Assembly: GCF_002086515.1 (NCBI RefSeq)
Contig: NZ_MVHH01000030.1
Location: 1-55,538, forward strand
Length of the DNA stretch: 55,538 nucleotides
Direction of reading: 5' to 3'
DNA from: Mycolicibacter arupensis
GTDB lineage: Bacteria; Actinomycetota; Actinomycetes; Mycobacteriales; Mycobacteriaceae
The translations under genes and the position numbers were made by a program. The notes beneath the pieces were generated by a model. It worked only from the letters and a program-made list of their open reading frames with translations, did not search any database and was not told the origin of the DNA. Of the stretch, positions 9,096 to 17,391 are shown in pieces; within the stretch, counting starts at the first letter, position 1; the number at the start of each line of letters is the position of its first letter.

Positions 9096-9108
9096 ACTTG
9101 ACACAAGT
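9096..9108. promoter_or_regulatory. Dyad ACTTG-N3-CAAGT in the ferredoxin/AraC divergent region
   Basis: A perfect 5-bp-arm dyad lies 28 bp upstream of the ferredoxin start, in the 117 bp shared with the divergent AraC gene. An additional ACTTG half-site occurs near 9153. It is a candidate regulator binding site for alkane induction; this is inference from position. Confidence 0.35.
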
Positions 9109-9185
9109 CTTGCGCCAGATGAGCGCTGCGGCTATGTTCGCCGGAGTCAGAAACTTGTGATTTCGGCTCAAAGGGGCCATGGTCA

Positions 9186-10196
9186 GTGAACCCCAATGAC
9201 GCGGGTGTGCCCCCACTCGCATTCGTGCAAATGCTCGAGAGCCCGGCGTTTGACCCAGACGCCGTCGCGCGGCTTCGCAACATCATGGCTCGCGAAGGAA
9301 CCGACGAGGCGACGCTGATTCAGCGTGATATCCAGGCCCCGTTACGGTGGTTTCGTGAGGCGTACCCCGGTCTAGACATCGATCAGGCAACGCTGCTCGG
9401 ATTTGCGTTAGCCGAACAGGCACAGTTGACGTCCTTCGGCCCGCTGAGTGTTCCGCTGGTCAGCGCGGGCTCAGTGGCCGAGATCGTAGAGCTGCTGACT
9501 TATCTGCCGTTGATCACGACGGCTGTCAAAGCACAGTTTCATCCAGATGACCAAGGCCTCACCGTCGGGCTCTGGGGACACACCAGCGATCGTGCCCTGG
9601 ACTGCCTCGCCGTCACGTACGCCGGGTTGGCGTTGTTGCGACTGCTGGACATGCTCGTCCGTGCGGCGCCGACCCTCACACTCCACTTGAGTTGGCCAGC
9701 GCCCGCCGCCTTGAAAGATCGCGAGGACGACCTTACCGCCGGGCGCCTGTTCTTCGACGCTCCGATGTCCTTCCTCCATGTTCCCGCGGACACGCTCAAC
9801 GAGGTGTGCCGGTTCTCCGATCCCGTCGCATACCGACTCGCCATCGTCGATCTGCAGCGAACTCTCGACCAGCGGAGCGAAACCACGTCGTTCTCGGAGA
9901 AGGTGAGACGGCTGCTGCAGAAGGAGCCCGGACGCCGAAGTAAACATTGGTTCGCACATGAGCTGTCGATGTCCACCAGCACACTCAAGCGGCGCCTCTC
10001 CGAAGAGGAGACCACCTTTCGCGAGTTGCGCCAAGCATTCCTGCGCGAGCGCGCGATGCTGCAGCTACTCGACCGATCCCTATCGGTGAGTGAGATCGCC
10101 ACGGATCTCGGATACAGCGACCTCGCCAACTTCTCACACGCCTTCAAGCGATGGACCGGCCGCTCTCCGAGCGAGTTTCGGCTCTCACCACATTGA
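9186..10196 (+). CDS. AraC-family regulator with arabinose-binding-like N-terminal domain (OruR/ArgR-like)
   Basis: A 336-residue regulator. The N-terminal ~200 residues resemble the Arabinose_bd ligand domain; the C-terminal ~100 carry two helix-turn-helix motifs (HWFAHELSMSTSTLKRRLSEE and SVSEIATDLGYSDLANFSHAFKRWTGRSPSEFR). AraC regulators of this layout sit divergent to CYP153 operons in other alkane degraders and respond to substrate. The GTG at 9186 is taken as the start; the ATG at 9179 is in another frame. It probably controls the adjacent ferredoxin-CYP153 operon. Confidence 0.88.
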   Translation: MNPNDAGVPPLAFVQMLESPAFDPDAVARLRNIMAREGTDEATLIQRDIQAPLRWFREAYPGLDIDQATLLGFALAEQAQLTSFGPLSVPLVSAGSVAEIVELLTYLPLITTAVKAQFHPDDQGLTVGLWGHTSDRALDCLAVTYAGLALLRLLDMLVRAAPTLTLHLSWPAPAALKDREDDLTAGRLFFDAPMSFLHVPADTLNEVCRFSDPVAYRLAIVDLQRTLDQRSETTSFSEKVRRLLQKEPGRRSKHWFAHELSMSTSTLKRRLSEEETTFRELRQAFLRERAMLQLLDRSLSVSEIATDLGYSDLANFSHAFKRWTGRSPSEFRLSPH

Positions 10197-10259
10197 GCTG
10201 TCCCGGCGGGTCCGGAGATCCCGACCTTTGCGGCGTCTTTCTGCAGCGTCGCCTCTCCC

Positions 10260-10641
10260 CGGGTGTTCGATGAAGGCCCGAGCCTGCGCGCCGGGCAGCA
10301 GATTCACCCGGTCACACAAGCCGGCCAGATGCTCGGCCAGCACCGAATCCAATTGGCGGGCATAACCGAAAGTGAACTCCCGCAACAGCGTTCCCATCGT
10401 TGACGGGGGATACACCCGGCGGAAAAAGGGTTTTTATGCCGCCAGCGCGGACCAGGTCGACATCATCGATGTAATCCGCGCCCGCGTACATGCTCGCGAT
10501 CAGGGTGGCCAGTTTCGGAGCCGGATTGGCCGACCTCGACTTGACCCTGGGAGCTGCGATGTGAATCTTGTTGGCCAACAACTCCGATAGGCCTGCCTGC
10601 TCAGCCAGCGCCATCACCGGCACCAGGCCCGCGCACGACAC
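10260..10641 (-). pseudogene. IS1380-family transposase relic, frameshifted and truncated
   Basis: Two overlapping minus-strand frames give matching pieces of an IS1380-type transposase: first GLVPVMALAEQAGLSELL, KLATLIASMYAGADYIDDVD and LVRAGGIKTLF, then in another frame PPSTMGTLLREFTFGYARQLDSV. In the intact family these are continuous, so a frameshift lies near 10415-10440. Only the N-terminal third remains. The DDE catalytic core is absent and I see no terminal inverted repeats. It is a dead element. Confidence 0.75.
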
Positions 10642-10838
10642 CAGATGTCCTCATCGAACACATCGGACCGCGGGGTGAACGTGTGGGACACTCGCGCCGG
10701 AAGTGCCGTTCTCGAACTGGACCGATTGTTGCCTGAACAATATCAATCTTCCCAGCTCAGAACGCACTTTCCTTATCCCGACACCCCGACAAACAGTCCA
10801 TTGTCAGTGGATCGAGGCTAAGACCGCTCAAGTCACAG
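10642..10838. other. Intergenic stretch, possible remainder of the IS relic
   Basis: About 200 bp between the transposase relic and the end of the TetR gene. No gene or convincing terminator was seen. Confidence 0.35.
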
Positions 10839-11456
10839 CTATCTATAGCCAACGCCGAGGTAGCGGAGCGCCACCCGCGAGATCCGCGCACCCGTGGTGG
10901 CGATGTCCGCGGAGGGAAGGACGACGTGACTCACGGTGAGCCGCACCAGAACGTCTGCGACCTCCTCGACGTCTTCGGAGTCGAGATCGGCGAAGTGGTC
11001 GTGAAACCACGCGACCAAAGCCGCGGAGGAGAGCTGGAGCAGGGACGCCGATGTCGGCAGGAGAGGAAGAACGCCCGTCGTCGGCGCACCGGCGCGATCA
11101 TCCCCTGAGTGGCTGGACGTCAGCACCGACTTCAGGAGCGGACTGGCTTCTGCTTCACGCAGGGTGAACCGCACCGCTGCGGTGATGCCGCCCTGAACGT
11201 CGCCGGTGTGTTCGGCGAGGATGGCGTGGATACCCTCCAGGAAGCGCTGACCCTCGGCCACCACGAGCGCGTCACCAAGTCCCTGCTTATCGCCGAACTC
11301 CTTGTATAGCGTCGGTCGGGAGACGCCGACAAGTTCGGCGACCTCACTCACTCGGACTTGTTCCCAGCCCTTCTCAATGGTGAGTTCCCGTGTCGCCCTC
11401 AAGACCTGCTCGCGGATATGTCGGCGAAACGACATCCGCGCCGAATCAGTTGGCAT
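10839..11456 (-). CDS. TetR/AcrR-family regulator
   Basis: A ~205-residue protein with a classic TetR N-terminal helix-turn-helix (AELVGVSRPTLYKEFGDKQGL, about residues 35-55) and a variable C-terminal ligand domain. The ATG at 11456 is chosen; a TTG at 11513 overlapping the upstream hydrolase stop (TTGA) would add 19 residues and couple the two genes. It is the last gene of a minus-strand operon TetR-thioesterase-hydrolase-TetR. The ligand is unknown. Confidence 0.88.
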   Translation of the reverse strand: MPTDSARMSFRRHIREQVLRATRELTIEKGWEQVRVSEVAELVGVSRPTLYKEFGDKQGLGDALVVAEGQRFLEGIHAILAEHTGDVQGGITAAVRFTLREAEASPLLKSVLTSSHSGDDRAGAPTTGVLPLLPTSASLLQLSSAALVAWFHDHFADLDSEDVEEVADVLVRLTVSHVVLPSADIATTGARISRVALRYLGVGYR

Positions 11457-11509
11457 ACGAGCAGAATAGGTGGCGAACTGGGATCTCCCGCGCAGCCCGA
11501 CGACTGGCG

Positions 11510-12421
11510 TCAAACGGTACGGTCGAGAAAGTCGACGACCGCCGTCGAGAATGCGTCGTTGTTGTCGCCAGCAACCATGTGGCCCGCGCCCGACACGTCA
11601 ACGGTTTGCGCGTGGGGAACCAAGGTGAGGAAATCCTTCACTGTCTCTTCGGAGACTATGTCCGACAGCAGGCCGCGGACCAGCAGCGCCGGCGCGGACA
11701 CCTGTCGCGCGCCATCGACAAGGAATGCGCTCATCATCTCGAACTCCTCTGCGCCGTCGTCTGAATCACTCTGCAGGAACTGAAAATTCGACGTCGCAAA
11801 CGCCGGATCCCATCGCCAGGCCCAGCGACCGTCTCCACGTCGGCGGAGGACTTTTTGAAGGCCGTCGACGTTTTCGGGGCGAGGGCGGTGCGGGTTGTAG
11901 GCGGCGATCACGTCAGCGGCCGACTCTAGGCTGTCGAAACCTTCGGGATGGGCCGACATGAACGATAGGACTCGGCGGGCGCCGTGCATCTGCATTCGCG
12001 GAGTGATGTCAACCAGGACGACGGCCTGCCATAGCTCCGATGGGGCGAGCAAGTGCGTGCCGAGGATGGTCAAACCGCCCAACGATGCCCCGATCGCGGC
12101 AACTGGGCGGGCGGAGCCGGCGTACGCGCGCACGGCCAACAGGTCGGACCCCAGCCGTTCGATGTCATAGCGTCCGTCTGGATCCCAGTCGCTGTCACCA
12201 TGTCCCCTTGCGTCGTAGGCGGCAACGGTGTAGCCCCGCTGATGCAATCGTTGGGCGGTGACATCCCAGGCGTGCCGGCTCTGACCACCGCCGTGAAGGA
12301 GCAACACGACCGCCCGCGGTCCGTCACAGCGGTAGAAGTCGACCGCCAGCGAGAGCCCATCCACCGTGGGCACGCGCTCGACGACAGGAGCGGACGAATC
12401 ATGTGCTCTGTTTGCAGACAT
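11510..12421 (-). CDS. Alpha/beta-hydrolase
   Basis: A ~303-residue alpha/beta-hydrolase. It has the oxyanion motif LLLHGGGQSRHAWD, the DARGHGDSDW strand, the nucleophile elbow GASLGG (Ser in G-x-S-x-G), and the C-terminal SGAGHMV with the catalytic His. The acidic residue likely lies in the LLVRGLLSDIVSEE region. The start ATG at 12421 overlaps the thioesterase stop by one base (TGATG). The substrate cannot be read from sequence; the thioesterase partner suggests acyl-CoA or ester chemistry. Confidence 0.88.
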   Translation of the reverse strand: MSANRAHDSSAPVVERVPTVDGLSLAVDFYRCDGPRAVVLLLHGGGQSRHAWDVTAQRLHQRGYTVAAYDARGHGDSDWDPDGRYDIERLGSDLLAVRAYAGSARPVAAIGASLGGLTILGTHLLAPSELWQAVVLVDITPRMQMHGARRVLSFMSAHPEGFDSLESAADVIAAYNPHRPRPENVDGLQKVLRRRGDGRWAWRWDPAFATSNFQFLQSDSDDGAEEFEMMSAFLVDGARQVSAPALLVRGLLSDIVSEETVKDFLTLVPHAQTVDVSGAGHMVAGDNNDAFSTAVVDFLDRTV

Positions 12422-12864
12422 CAAGAGATGGCCTTCGGTGCGACGACGGTGACGGTGCCCTGCGCCGCACACACCGCTCTGCCGTCGTTGCAGATGTCGA
12501 TACGTGCCACACCGCTGGTTCTGCCCAGCGAGATGATCTCAGCCGTGGCTACACAGGTTCCGCTGGAGACTGGACGAAGCAAATTCAGTTTGAACTCCGT
12601 CGTCGCGACCCAGGATCCCATCGGAATCACGGGATAAAACACCACTCCAAGGCAATGGTCGACCATGGCCGACAAGCAGCCGCCATGCAAGTTGCCGAAA
12701 GGCGTCTTCAGGTCGTCGCGTGCGTCCATCTCCGCGACGAGCCGTCCAGCAGTGAATTCAGTGTGCCGGAAGCCGAGGTAACCGGCCAGCCCGCCCGTGG
12801 TTTCTGCTGCGCTCTGCAGTTGTTCAGCGACCTGCTGGTTGAACGCGGTGAACTGCACAGACAT
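12421..12864 (-). CDS. PaaI-family hotdog thioesterase
   Basis: A 147-residue hotdog thioesterase with the family hallmarks GNLHGGCLSAMVDHCLG (HGG plus the acidic helix residue), then STEFKLN-type strand (TTEFKLNLLRP) and a final GTVTVV strand. It hydrolyses acyl-CoA thioesters; the specific substrate is unknown. It lies 47 bp after the TetR gene and is joined to the alpha/beta-hydrolase by a TGATG overlap. Confidence 0.88.
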   Translation of the reverse strand: MSVQFTAFNQQVAEQLQSAAETTGGLAGYLGFRHTEFTAGRLVAEMDARDDLKTPFGNLHGGCLSAMVDHCLGVVFYPVIPMGSWVATTEFKLNLLRPVSSGTCVATAEIISLGRTSGVARIDICNDGRAVCAAQGTVTVVAPKAIS

Positions 12865-12911
12865 GTCCGGCCTCCTACCTCAGCTGTGGTTGAGACATTA
12901 CGCCTTGTCTG

Positions 12912-13541
12912 TCACATCGGTCGACAATGGTCGCTCGCCAGGATTGCGGGAAGGAGAAACCTTGAAAGAAATGTCCGGAGCCCGTCACGACTGCGCTCCC
13001 GCGGTCCTCGAACAGTCAGCAGGCTCAGTATCGTGCGGAGAACCCACTCGGCGGCGTCGTCGACGGAGACGCCCGGTTCTACGTAACTCCAGTGTCTCCT
13101 GAAGATGGGACGGAGAAACTCGGTGACGAGTTCGAAGAGTGACGTCGAGGTCCCCGCCGCGAGGCCAACGCCGGCGAGTTCCTCGTCGCTGCCGAACAAC
13201 AATCCGATGATCTCTTCGCGGCGCGCGGCCTCAACTGTGTATTCCACGAAATCGACGAGAGCGGAGCCCAGATCGGTGTGCTCCGCGATCCGGGGGTTGA
13301 TGCGATCGAGATAGCGCTCGGCGGCGCGAATGATGACGCCCGACATCACCGCCTCCCGATTAGGGAAGTAGCGATACACCGTTGCCCTGGAGACACCCGC
13401 TGTTCTGCCGATGTCCTCCATGGTCGTGCCTACCACGCCGCAACTCTCTAGGCACCGCTCGGCAGCATCTAGCAATCGGTCGCGAGCGGAATCACGATCT
13501 GACGGCGCGGCGGCACCCCATCGCACCAACTTCGTCGACAC
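12912..13541 (-). CDS. TetR/AcrR-family regulator
   Basis: A ~209-residue TetR regulator with helix-turn-helix TMEDIGRTAGVSRATVYRYFPNRE in the first 60 residues. GTG 13541 (VSTKLVRW) is my preferred start; GTG/ATG codons upstream to 13604 are in frame but give an unusual Cys-rich leader. It heads the minus operon with the thioesterase and hydrolase and is divergent from the thiolase remnant/alcohol dehydrogenase operon, so it may control both. Confidence 0.85.
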   Translation of the reverse strand: MSTKLVRWGAAAPSDRDSARDRLLDAAERCLESCGVVGTTMEDIGRTAGVSRATVYRYFPNREAVMSGVIIRAAERYLDRINPRIAEHTDLGSALVDFVEYTVEAARREEIIGLLFGSDEELAGVGLAAGTSTSLFELVTEFLRPIFRRHWSYVEPGVSVDDAAEWVLRTILSLLTVRGPRERSRDGLRTFLSRFLLPAILASDHCRPM

Positions 13542-13645
13542 AACAGCCAGTATGCCGCGGGCGCACACCATTGTGGCTTGACTGCAGATATGACACCATC
13601 GCATTCGTGTCTCACAACAGCCCGTGGCCCTGAGCGAGTGATCGA

Positions 13646-14080
13646 TTGTCGGTAGAAGCGCGTACTCCGGTGGCGGTCGGCGTAGGCGAAGTCACCCATC
13701 GCGGGGACGACGTCGTCACCGGCCTCGGTTGGTATTCGACGAAACATTCGGTCGGTGTGTGGTCGGCCACCCCTCCACCAACCGGGTGGCGACTGATCGA
13801 CACGGCAGACGAACAAACTCCGATCGATTCATCGCGGCTGGCCGTCGCAGGCGTCGACGAGGCGACCGGTCGCGCGACAGTGGACGGGTACACGGTCGAA
13901 TACGACCGAGACGGGCGACCTCGATGGACACCGACCATCGCGCACCTGTCCGACGGGCGAAGAGTCGTCGCACGCAGCGACGATCCGCAGATTGCCGAGG
14001 CGATGGCGGGCGAGATGTACGTTGGCAGAACGGTTTGCCTCCGAAACACAGGGTCGTCCACGGGATTCGAGCTTCCATGA
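13646..14080 (+). pseudogene. Thiolase-like gene with catalytic core deleted
   Basis: The 144-residue frame begins with ARTPVAVGVGEVTHRGDD, the start of type-1 thiolase-like proteins (acetyl-CoA acetyltransferase group), then jumps at once to GLGWYSTKHSVGVWSATPP and VDGYTVEYDRDGRPRWTP, the last quarter of the same family with its additional OB-like C-terminal domain. An intact member is about 500 residues, so roughly 350 residues including the catalytic Cys and His are missing in frame. It starts at TTG 13646 and overlaps the next gene by 4 bp (ATGA), so it may still be translated as a coupling leader. Confidence 0.75.
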
Positions 14081-15249
14081 TCGCCGAGGCCATGGTGTTG
14101 ACCGGACCGCGGAATCTGGAGCGGCGCCAGATGACCATCCCCGACGTCGGTGACCGCGGTGCGATCCTGCGAGTTGAAGCATGTGGTCTATGCGGTACAG
14201 ATCACGAACAATTCACCGGACACCTGCCTGCCGGCTTCTCATTCGTTCCAGGTCACGAAATCGTCGGCATCGTCGAACATGTCGGCAATGCGGCCAGCGA
14301 ACGCTGGTGCGTCCGGGCCGGCCAGCGCGTGGCCGTCGAGGTGTTCCGGTCCTGCCGAGACTGCCCGGAGTGTCGCCGCGGCGAATACCGGCGATGTGCG
14401 GTGAACGGCATCGCCACCATGTTCGGGTTCGTCGACGTGGAGATCGGCGCCGGGTTATGGGGCGGATACGCCACCCATGTGGAGCTTCCGTGGGACGCGA
14501 TGCTACTCCCGATTGCCGAAGACATGGACCCCGTTCTCGCCACGTTGTTCAACCCTCTCGGGGCCGGTATCCAATGGGGGAAAACTCTTCCCGACACCAA
14601 GGCGGGGGGTATCGTAGCGATACTGGGACCGGGCATCCGCGGGATCTGCGCGGCGGTGGCGGCGAAAGAGGCGGGAGCCGCTTTCGTCGCGATGACCGGC
14701 ATCGGTCCACGCGACGATCAGCGACTGGCCATAGCCAGATCATTCGGTGTCGACCTGCCCATCGACGTATCGCAGGACGATGCAGTGACAGCGCTCCAGC
14801 GTGAGACAGGCGGACAGCTTGCCGACGTGGTCATCGATGTCACCGCCAAAGCACCCTCCGCGTTCGCCGACGCCGTCGCCCTTGCCAGGCCTGGCGGCAG
14901 GGTCGTGGTTGCTGGCACCCGCGGCGGAGGCGGCGCGCCCGGCTTTGAACCAGACACGCTGGTGTATAAGGAATTACACATCGCCGGTGCACTCGGCGTG
15001 GAGTATCCCGCCTACCGGGCAGCCCTCGAGATTCTGGCCACGCGCCGCTGGCCGTTCGACCGGATCACAAGAGAATCAACCGGATTCGCTGGTCTCGCGC
15101 CGCTGCTCAGTTCGCTTGCAGATGAAAATGCCAAATCGAGTGCGGCCCTGCACAACGTCTTCGTGCCCACGCCCTCACAGCATGCGGAGCTTCAACAGAG
15201 GAAGGTCACACGTGACGAGAACGGAACGCGTACCGATGCTCGACCTTGA
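14077..15249 (+). CDS. Zinc-dependent medium-chain alcohol dehydrogenase
   Basis: A 390-residue MDR-family dehydrogenase. The catalytic zinc site is CGLCGTDHEQF with GHEIVG, the structural zinc site is CRDCPECRRGEYRRC, and the nucleotide fold contains AILGPGIRGICAAVAAKEAG. The Gly-rich GTRGGGGAPG lies near the end. The start ATG overlaps the thiolase remnant stop. The alcohol substrate is unknown. A carboxymuconolactone-decarboxylase-type protein overlaps its 3' end, suggesting a small catabolic operon. Confidence 0.9.
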   Translation: MIAEAMVLTGPRNLERRQMTIPDVGDRGAILRVEACGLCGTDHEQFTGHLPAGFSFVPGHEIVGIVEHVGNAASERWCVRAGQRVAVEVFRSCRDCPECRRGEYRRCAVNGIATMFGFVDVEIGAGLWGGYATHVELPWDAMLLPIAEDMDPVLATLFNPLGAGIQWGKTLPDTKAGGIVAILGPGIRGICAAVAAKEAGAAFVAMTGIGPRDDQRLAIARSFGVDLPIDVSQDDAVTALQRETGGQLADVVIDVTAKAPSAFADAVALARPGGRVVVAGTRGGGGAPGFEPDTLVYKELHIAGALGVEYPAYRAALEILATRRWPFDRITRESTGFAGLAPLLSSLADENAKSSAALHNVFVPTPSQHAELQQRKVTRDENGTRTDARP

Positions 15250-15790
15250 GCAGGCCCGGCTGCGGGCTGCCGAGTGTGGGCTGCCCGCAGAGATGGCAGA
15301 ACTGTCAGTATTTCGCGTGGCACTTCACCAGCCGAGCCTCGCAGTGGCCCTGTACGGAATGCTTGAGGCGCTGCTATTTAACGGTGTGCTCGACGCCCGG
15401 CTACGCGAATTGATCATCATGCGCATCGGCTGGGTAACGGGGTCGGTATATGAGTGGACACAGCATTGGCGAATCGCGACGCTGCTCGGTGTGGCTTCGG
15501 ATGACCTTCTGGCGGTGCGTGACTGGCAGAGTTCCAATCGTCTGGGCCATGCCGAGCGTGCGGTCCTGGCGGCGACCGATGATGTGGTACGTGACGGGGT
15601 CATTGCCGAGGAAAACTGGGCCGCGTGCCACAAGGCATTCAATGGCGATCACGCGGTTTTGGTCGAACTTGTCGGAGCGATCGCCAATTGGCGGCTCTTT
15701 TCGATCCTGCTTCGATCCTTGAATATTCCGCTTGAGTCGGGTACCGACTCCTGGCCGCCCGATGGGCGAGCCCCTCGACGTGACGATTGA
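15212..15790 (+). CDS. Carboxymuconolactone decarboxylase/AhpD-like family protein
   Basis: A 192-residue helical protein with the CMD signature: LDARLRELIIMRIGWVTGSVYEWTQHWRIA, with EWxxH. It lacks the CxxC pair of AhpD peroxidase partners, so a redox role like AhpD is unlikely; many such proteins are of unknown function. GTG 15212 is chosen for its upstream GAGGAAGG; ATG 15236 is an alternative. It overlaps the dehydrogenase gene by 38 bp. Confidence 0.85.
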   Translation: MTRTERVPMLDLEQARLRAAECGLPAEMAELSVFRVALHQPSLAVALYGMLEALLFNGVLDARLRELIIMRIGWVTGSVYEWTQHWRIATLLGVASDDLLAVRDWQSSNRLGHAERAVLAATDDVVRDGVIAEENWAACHKAFNGDHAVLVELVGAIANWRLFSILLRSLNIPLESGTDSWPPDGRAPRRDD

Positions 15791-16426
15791 GTAAAAACGG
15801 TTGTTCAGCAATCGCACCCAAGTTGAAGCTCGGTTACCCCTTATGTTCCTAGTCAGTTGTGGGCTATTGAATTTCAAACGGGTAGTTGTGATTTCGGTCT
15901 CTTAGCCACGGTCTCGGGGTAATGCCACCAACTGGACATGTGGAGCCAACTGTTCTGGGACGCCTACACCAGCTTGAAGCACGCTCCGTCATACGAATAC
16001 GATCCAAGGGATGTCGAGGTTCTTCGCGACTCAGGCCAACTGTTACTACTGGGAGAGTCGTTCAATCGGGTCGCTGGCAACAGAACGCCAATGAAGGCGA
16101 TCGTCGGCAGTCACCGCACACAGCACCTCACGCAGAGAATTCAAGAGCCCGCTGCTGCAAGCTAGACCCGGCGTCCGACACCGAGGCGCTGCCGTCTTCA
16201 TACAGCTGACCACGAACGCCAGCCGCGCCGAAGTCCCACCGGGGACGGCAAACACCTTCCGCCGCAACACCTTCGGATGCAGCTTGGACGGAAGGCCACC
16301 AGCCACCATAATATCGACCGTCTCGGCGTCGCCAGCACCGCGGACGAATCGGTGTACCGGCCCGTTGCCACCTCGCCTCCGGCTTGCGCGGGTCAATCTC
16401 TCAGGTCGTCGTTGCCACACTCAGAA
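15791..16426. other. Gene-poor stretch with a possible relic
   Basis: Over 600 bp without a convincing intact gene. A 75-codon plus frame at 15938-16165 (listed separately) looks like the tail of a longer protein. The rest shows no protein similarity that I recognise. The stretch separates the catabolic operon from the VapBC module and is probably degraded accessory DNA. Confidence 0.5.
15938..16165 (+). pseudogene. Possible C-terminal relic of a larger protein
   Basis: The 75-residue frame begins MWSQLFWDAYTSLKHAP and continues SYEYDPRDVEVLRDSGQLLLLGE, which has a natural amphipathic composition and looks like the end of a helical HEPN/ApeA-like protein. An in-frame stop (TAA at 15920-15922) closes the frame just upstream. 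The identification is tentative. Confidence 0.3.
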
Positions 16427-16461
16427 GTGACATGTACAAATCACGGTTCAGCGAGTGTACA
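16427..16461. promoter_or_regulatory. Candidate vapB operator/promoter with two TGTACA palindromes
   Basis: TGTACA occurs at 16433-16438 and 16456-16461, 23 bp apart. The first lies inside an imperfect GTGA...TCAC dyad (16427-16444). The second ends 9 bp before the antitoxin GTG and could overlap a -10 element, consistent with autoregulation and a very short or absent 5' leader. Confidence 0.45.
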
Positions 16462-16470
16462 GTTCACGGT

Positions 16471-16731
16471 GTGGAGGTATCCGTGACCGAGTTGCGCGCG
16501 CACCTTAGCGATTGGCTCGATCGAGTTCGGGCTGGTGATGAGGTCGTCATCACCGACCGCGGGATTCCGGTCGCGCGACTCGCTGCGCTGGACAGCGCAG
16601 GCACCTTGGAGCGTCTCACGGCCGAAGGCGTGATTGCCAGGGCCACCGCGCAGCGGCCCGTCGCTGCGGGACGGTCCCGGCCCCGACCGCGGCGGCCGGT
16701 GTCTGACCAGGTCAGCGACCAGCGGCGCTGA
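16471..16731 (+). CDS. vapB: Antitoxin of a VapBC module (Phd/YefM-type)
   Basis: An 86-residue protein with the Phd/YefM N-terminus VEVSVTELRAHLSDWLDRVRAGDEVVITDRGIPVARL, the DNA-binding and dimerisation fold, followed by a basic, Pro/Arg-rich tail (RPVAAGRSRPRPRRPVSD) that would wrap the toxin. GTG 16471 is chosen because the N-terminus of the family begins here; ATG 16432 would add 13 residues of unlikely sequence. It lies 3 bp before the toxin gene. Confidence 0.88.
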   Translation: MEVSVTELRAHLSDWLDRVRAGDEVVITDRGIPVARLAALDSAGTLERLTAEGVIARATAQRPVAAGRSRPRPRRPVSDQVSDQRR

Positions 16732-16734
16732 CCG

Positions 16735-17169
16735 GTGCCGCTCGTCTACTTCGACGCCAGCGCCTTCGTTAAACTTCTCACCACCGAGACAGGAAGCTCG
16801 CTGGCATCCGCGCTGTGGGACGGCTGCGACGCCGCATTGTCCAGCCGCCTGGCCTACCCCGAAGTCCGCGCCGCACTCGCTGCAGCAGCCCGCAATCACG
16901 ACCTAACCGAATCCGAGCTCGCCGACGCCGAGCGTGACTGGGAGGACTTCTGGGCCGCCACCCGCCCAATCGAACTCACCGCCACGGTTGAACAGCACGC
17001 CGGCCGCCTCGCCCGCGCCCATGCCTTGCGCGAAGCCGACGCTGTCCATCTGGCCAGCGCGTTGGCAGTCGGCGAACCCGGCCTGATCGTCGCCGTTTGG
17101 GACCGACGCCTGCACGCCGGAGCCCAAGCCGCCGGGTGCCGACTCGCCCCCGCCCAACTCGACCCCTAA
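16735..17169 (+). CDS. vapC: PIN-domain ribonuclease toxin VapC
   Basis: A 144-residue PIN protein. Catalytic acidic residues are visible: Asp7 in VYFDASAFVKL, Glu43 in SRLAYPEVRAAL, and the Asp pair in ALREADAVHLASAL and WDRRL near residues 101 and 122. VapC toxins cut specific tRNA or rRNA loops when the antitoxin is degraded; the target cannot be predicted here. The start is GTG 16735. Confidence 0.92.
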   Translation: MPLVYFDASAFVKLLTTETGSSLASALWDGCDAALSSRLAYPEVRAALAAAARNHDLTESELADAERDWEDFWAATRPIELTATVEQHAGRLARAHALREADAVHLASALAVGEPGLIVAVWDRRLHAGAQAAGCRLAPAQLDP

Positions 17170-17284
17170 TCCGACCGCTCGACGTCAGAGGTGGGTCGAC
17201 CCCGGCATGGATGACGATCAGGTACCGATTCGCCAGGTCAGAACCCGTGTCGTAAGTGGCCAAGTCCCCCCTCGGACACAATGT

Positions 17285-17330
17285 GATCTCTCGGGAGATC
17301 CCGGACAGGCCGAACCCTAGGGTTCGGCCT
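17285..17330. terminator. Two adjacent hairpins between convergent genes
   Basis: Hairpin one is GATCTC-TCGG-GAGATC at 17285-17300. Hairpin two at 17307-17330 is a perfect 24-bp palindrome with arms AGGCCGAACCCT and AGGGTTCGGCCT. They sit between vapC (+) and the converging diiron-protein gene (-), so they can end transcription from both sides. A short T-run follows on the plus strand. Confidence 0.75.
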
Positions 17331-17391
17331 GGCGTGTTTCGGGGTGCGGTCGCGCGAAGGTTCGGTTTCCTCGCCTAGGCGGCAGCCCTCG

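Noticed and set aside
10839..13604. Two TetR genes flanking hydrolase and thioesterase as an antibiotic or defence island
   Set aside because: The enzymes are ordinary acyl-chemistry proteins; nothing points to defence or antibiotic synthesis.
16046..16420. Minus-strand frame of 124 codons before vapB
   Set aside because: No motif, no ribosome-binding site, and composition like non-coding GC-rich DNA.
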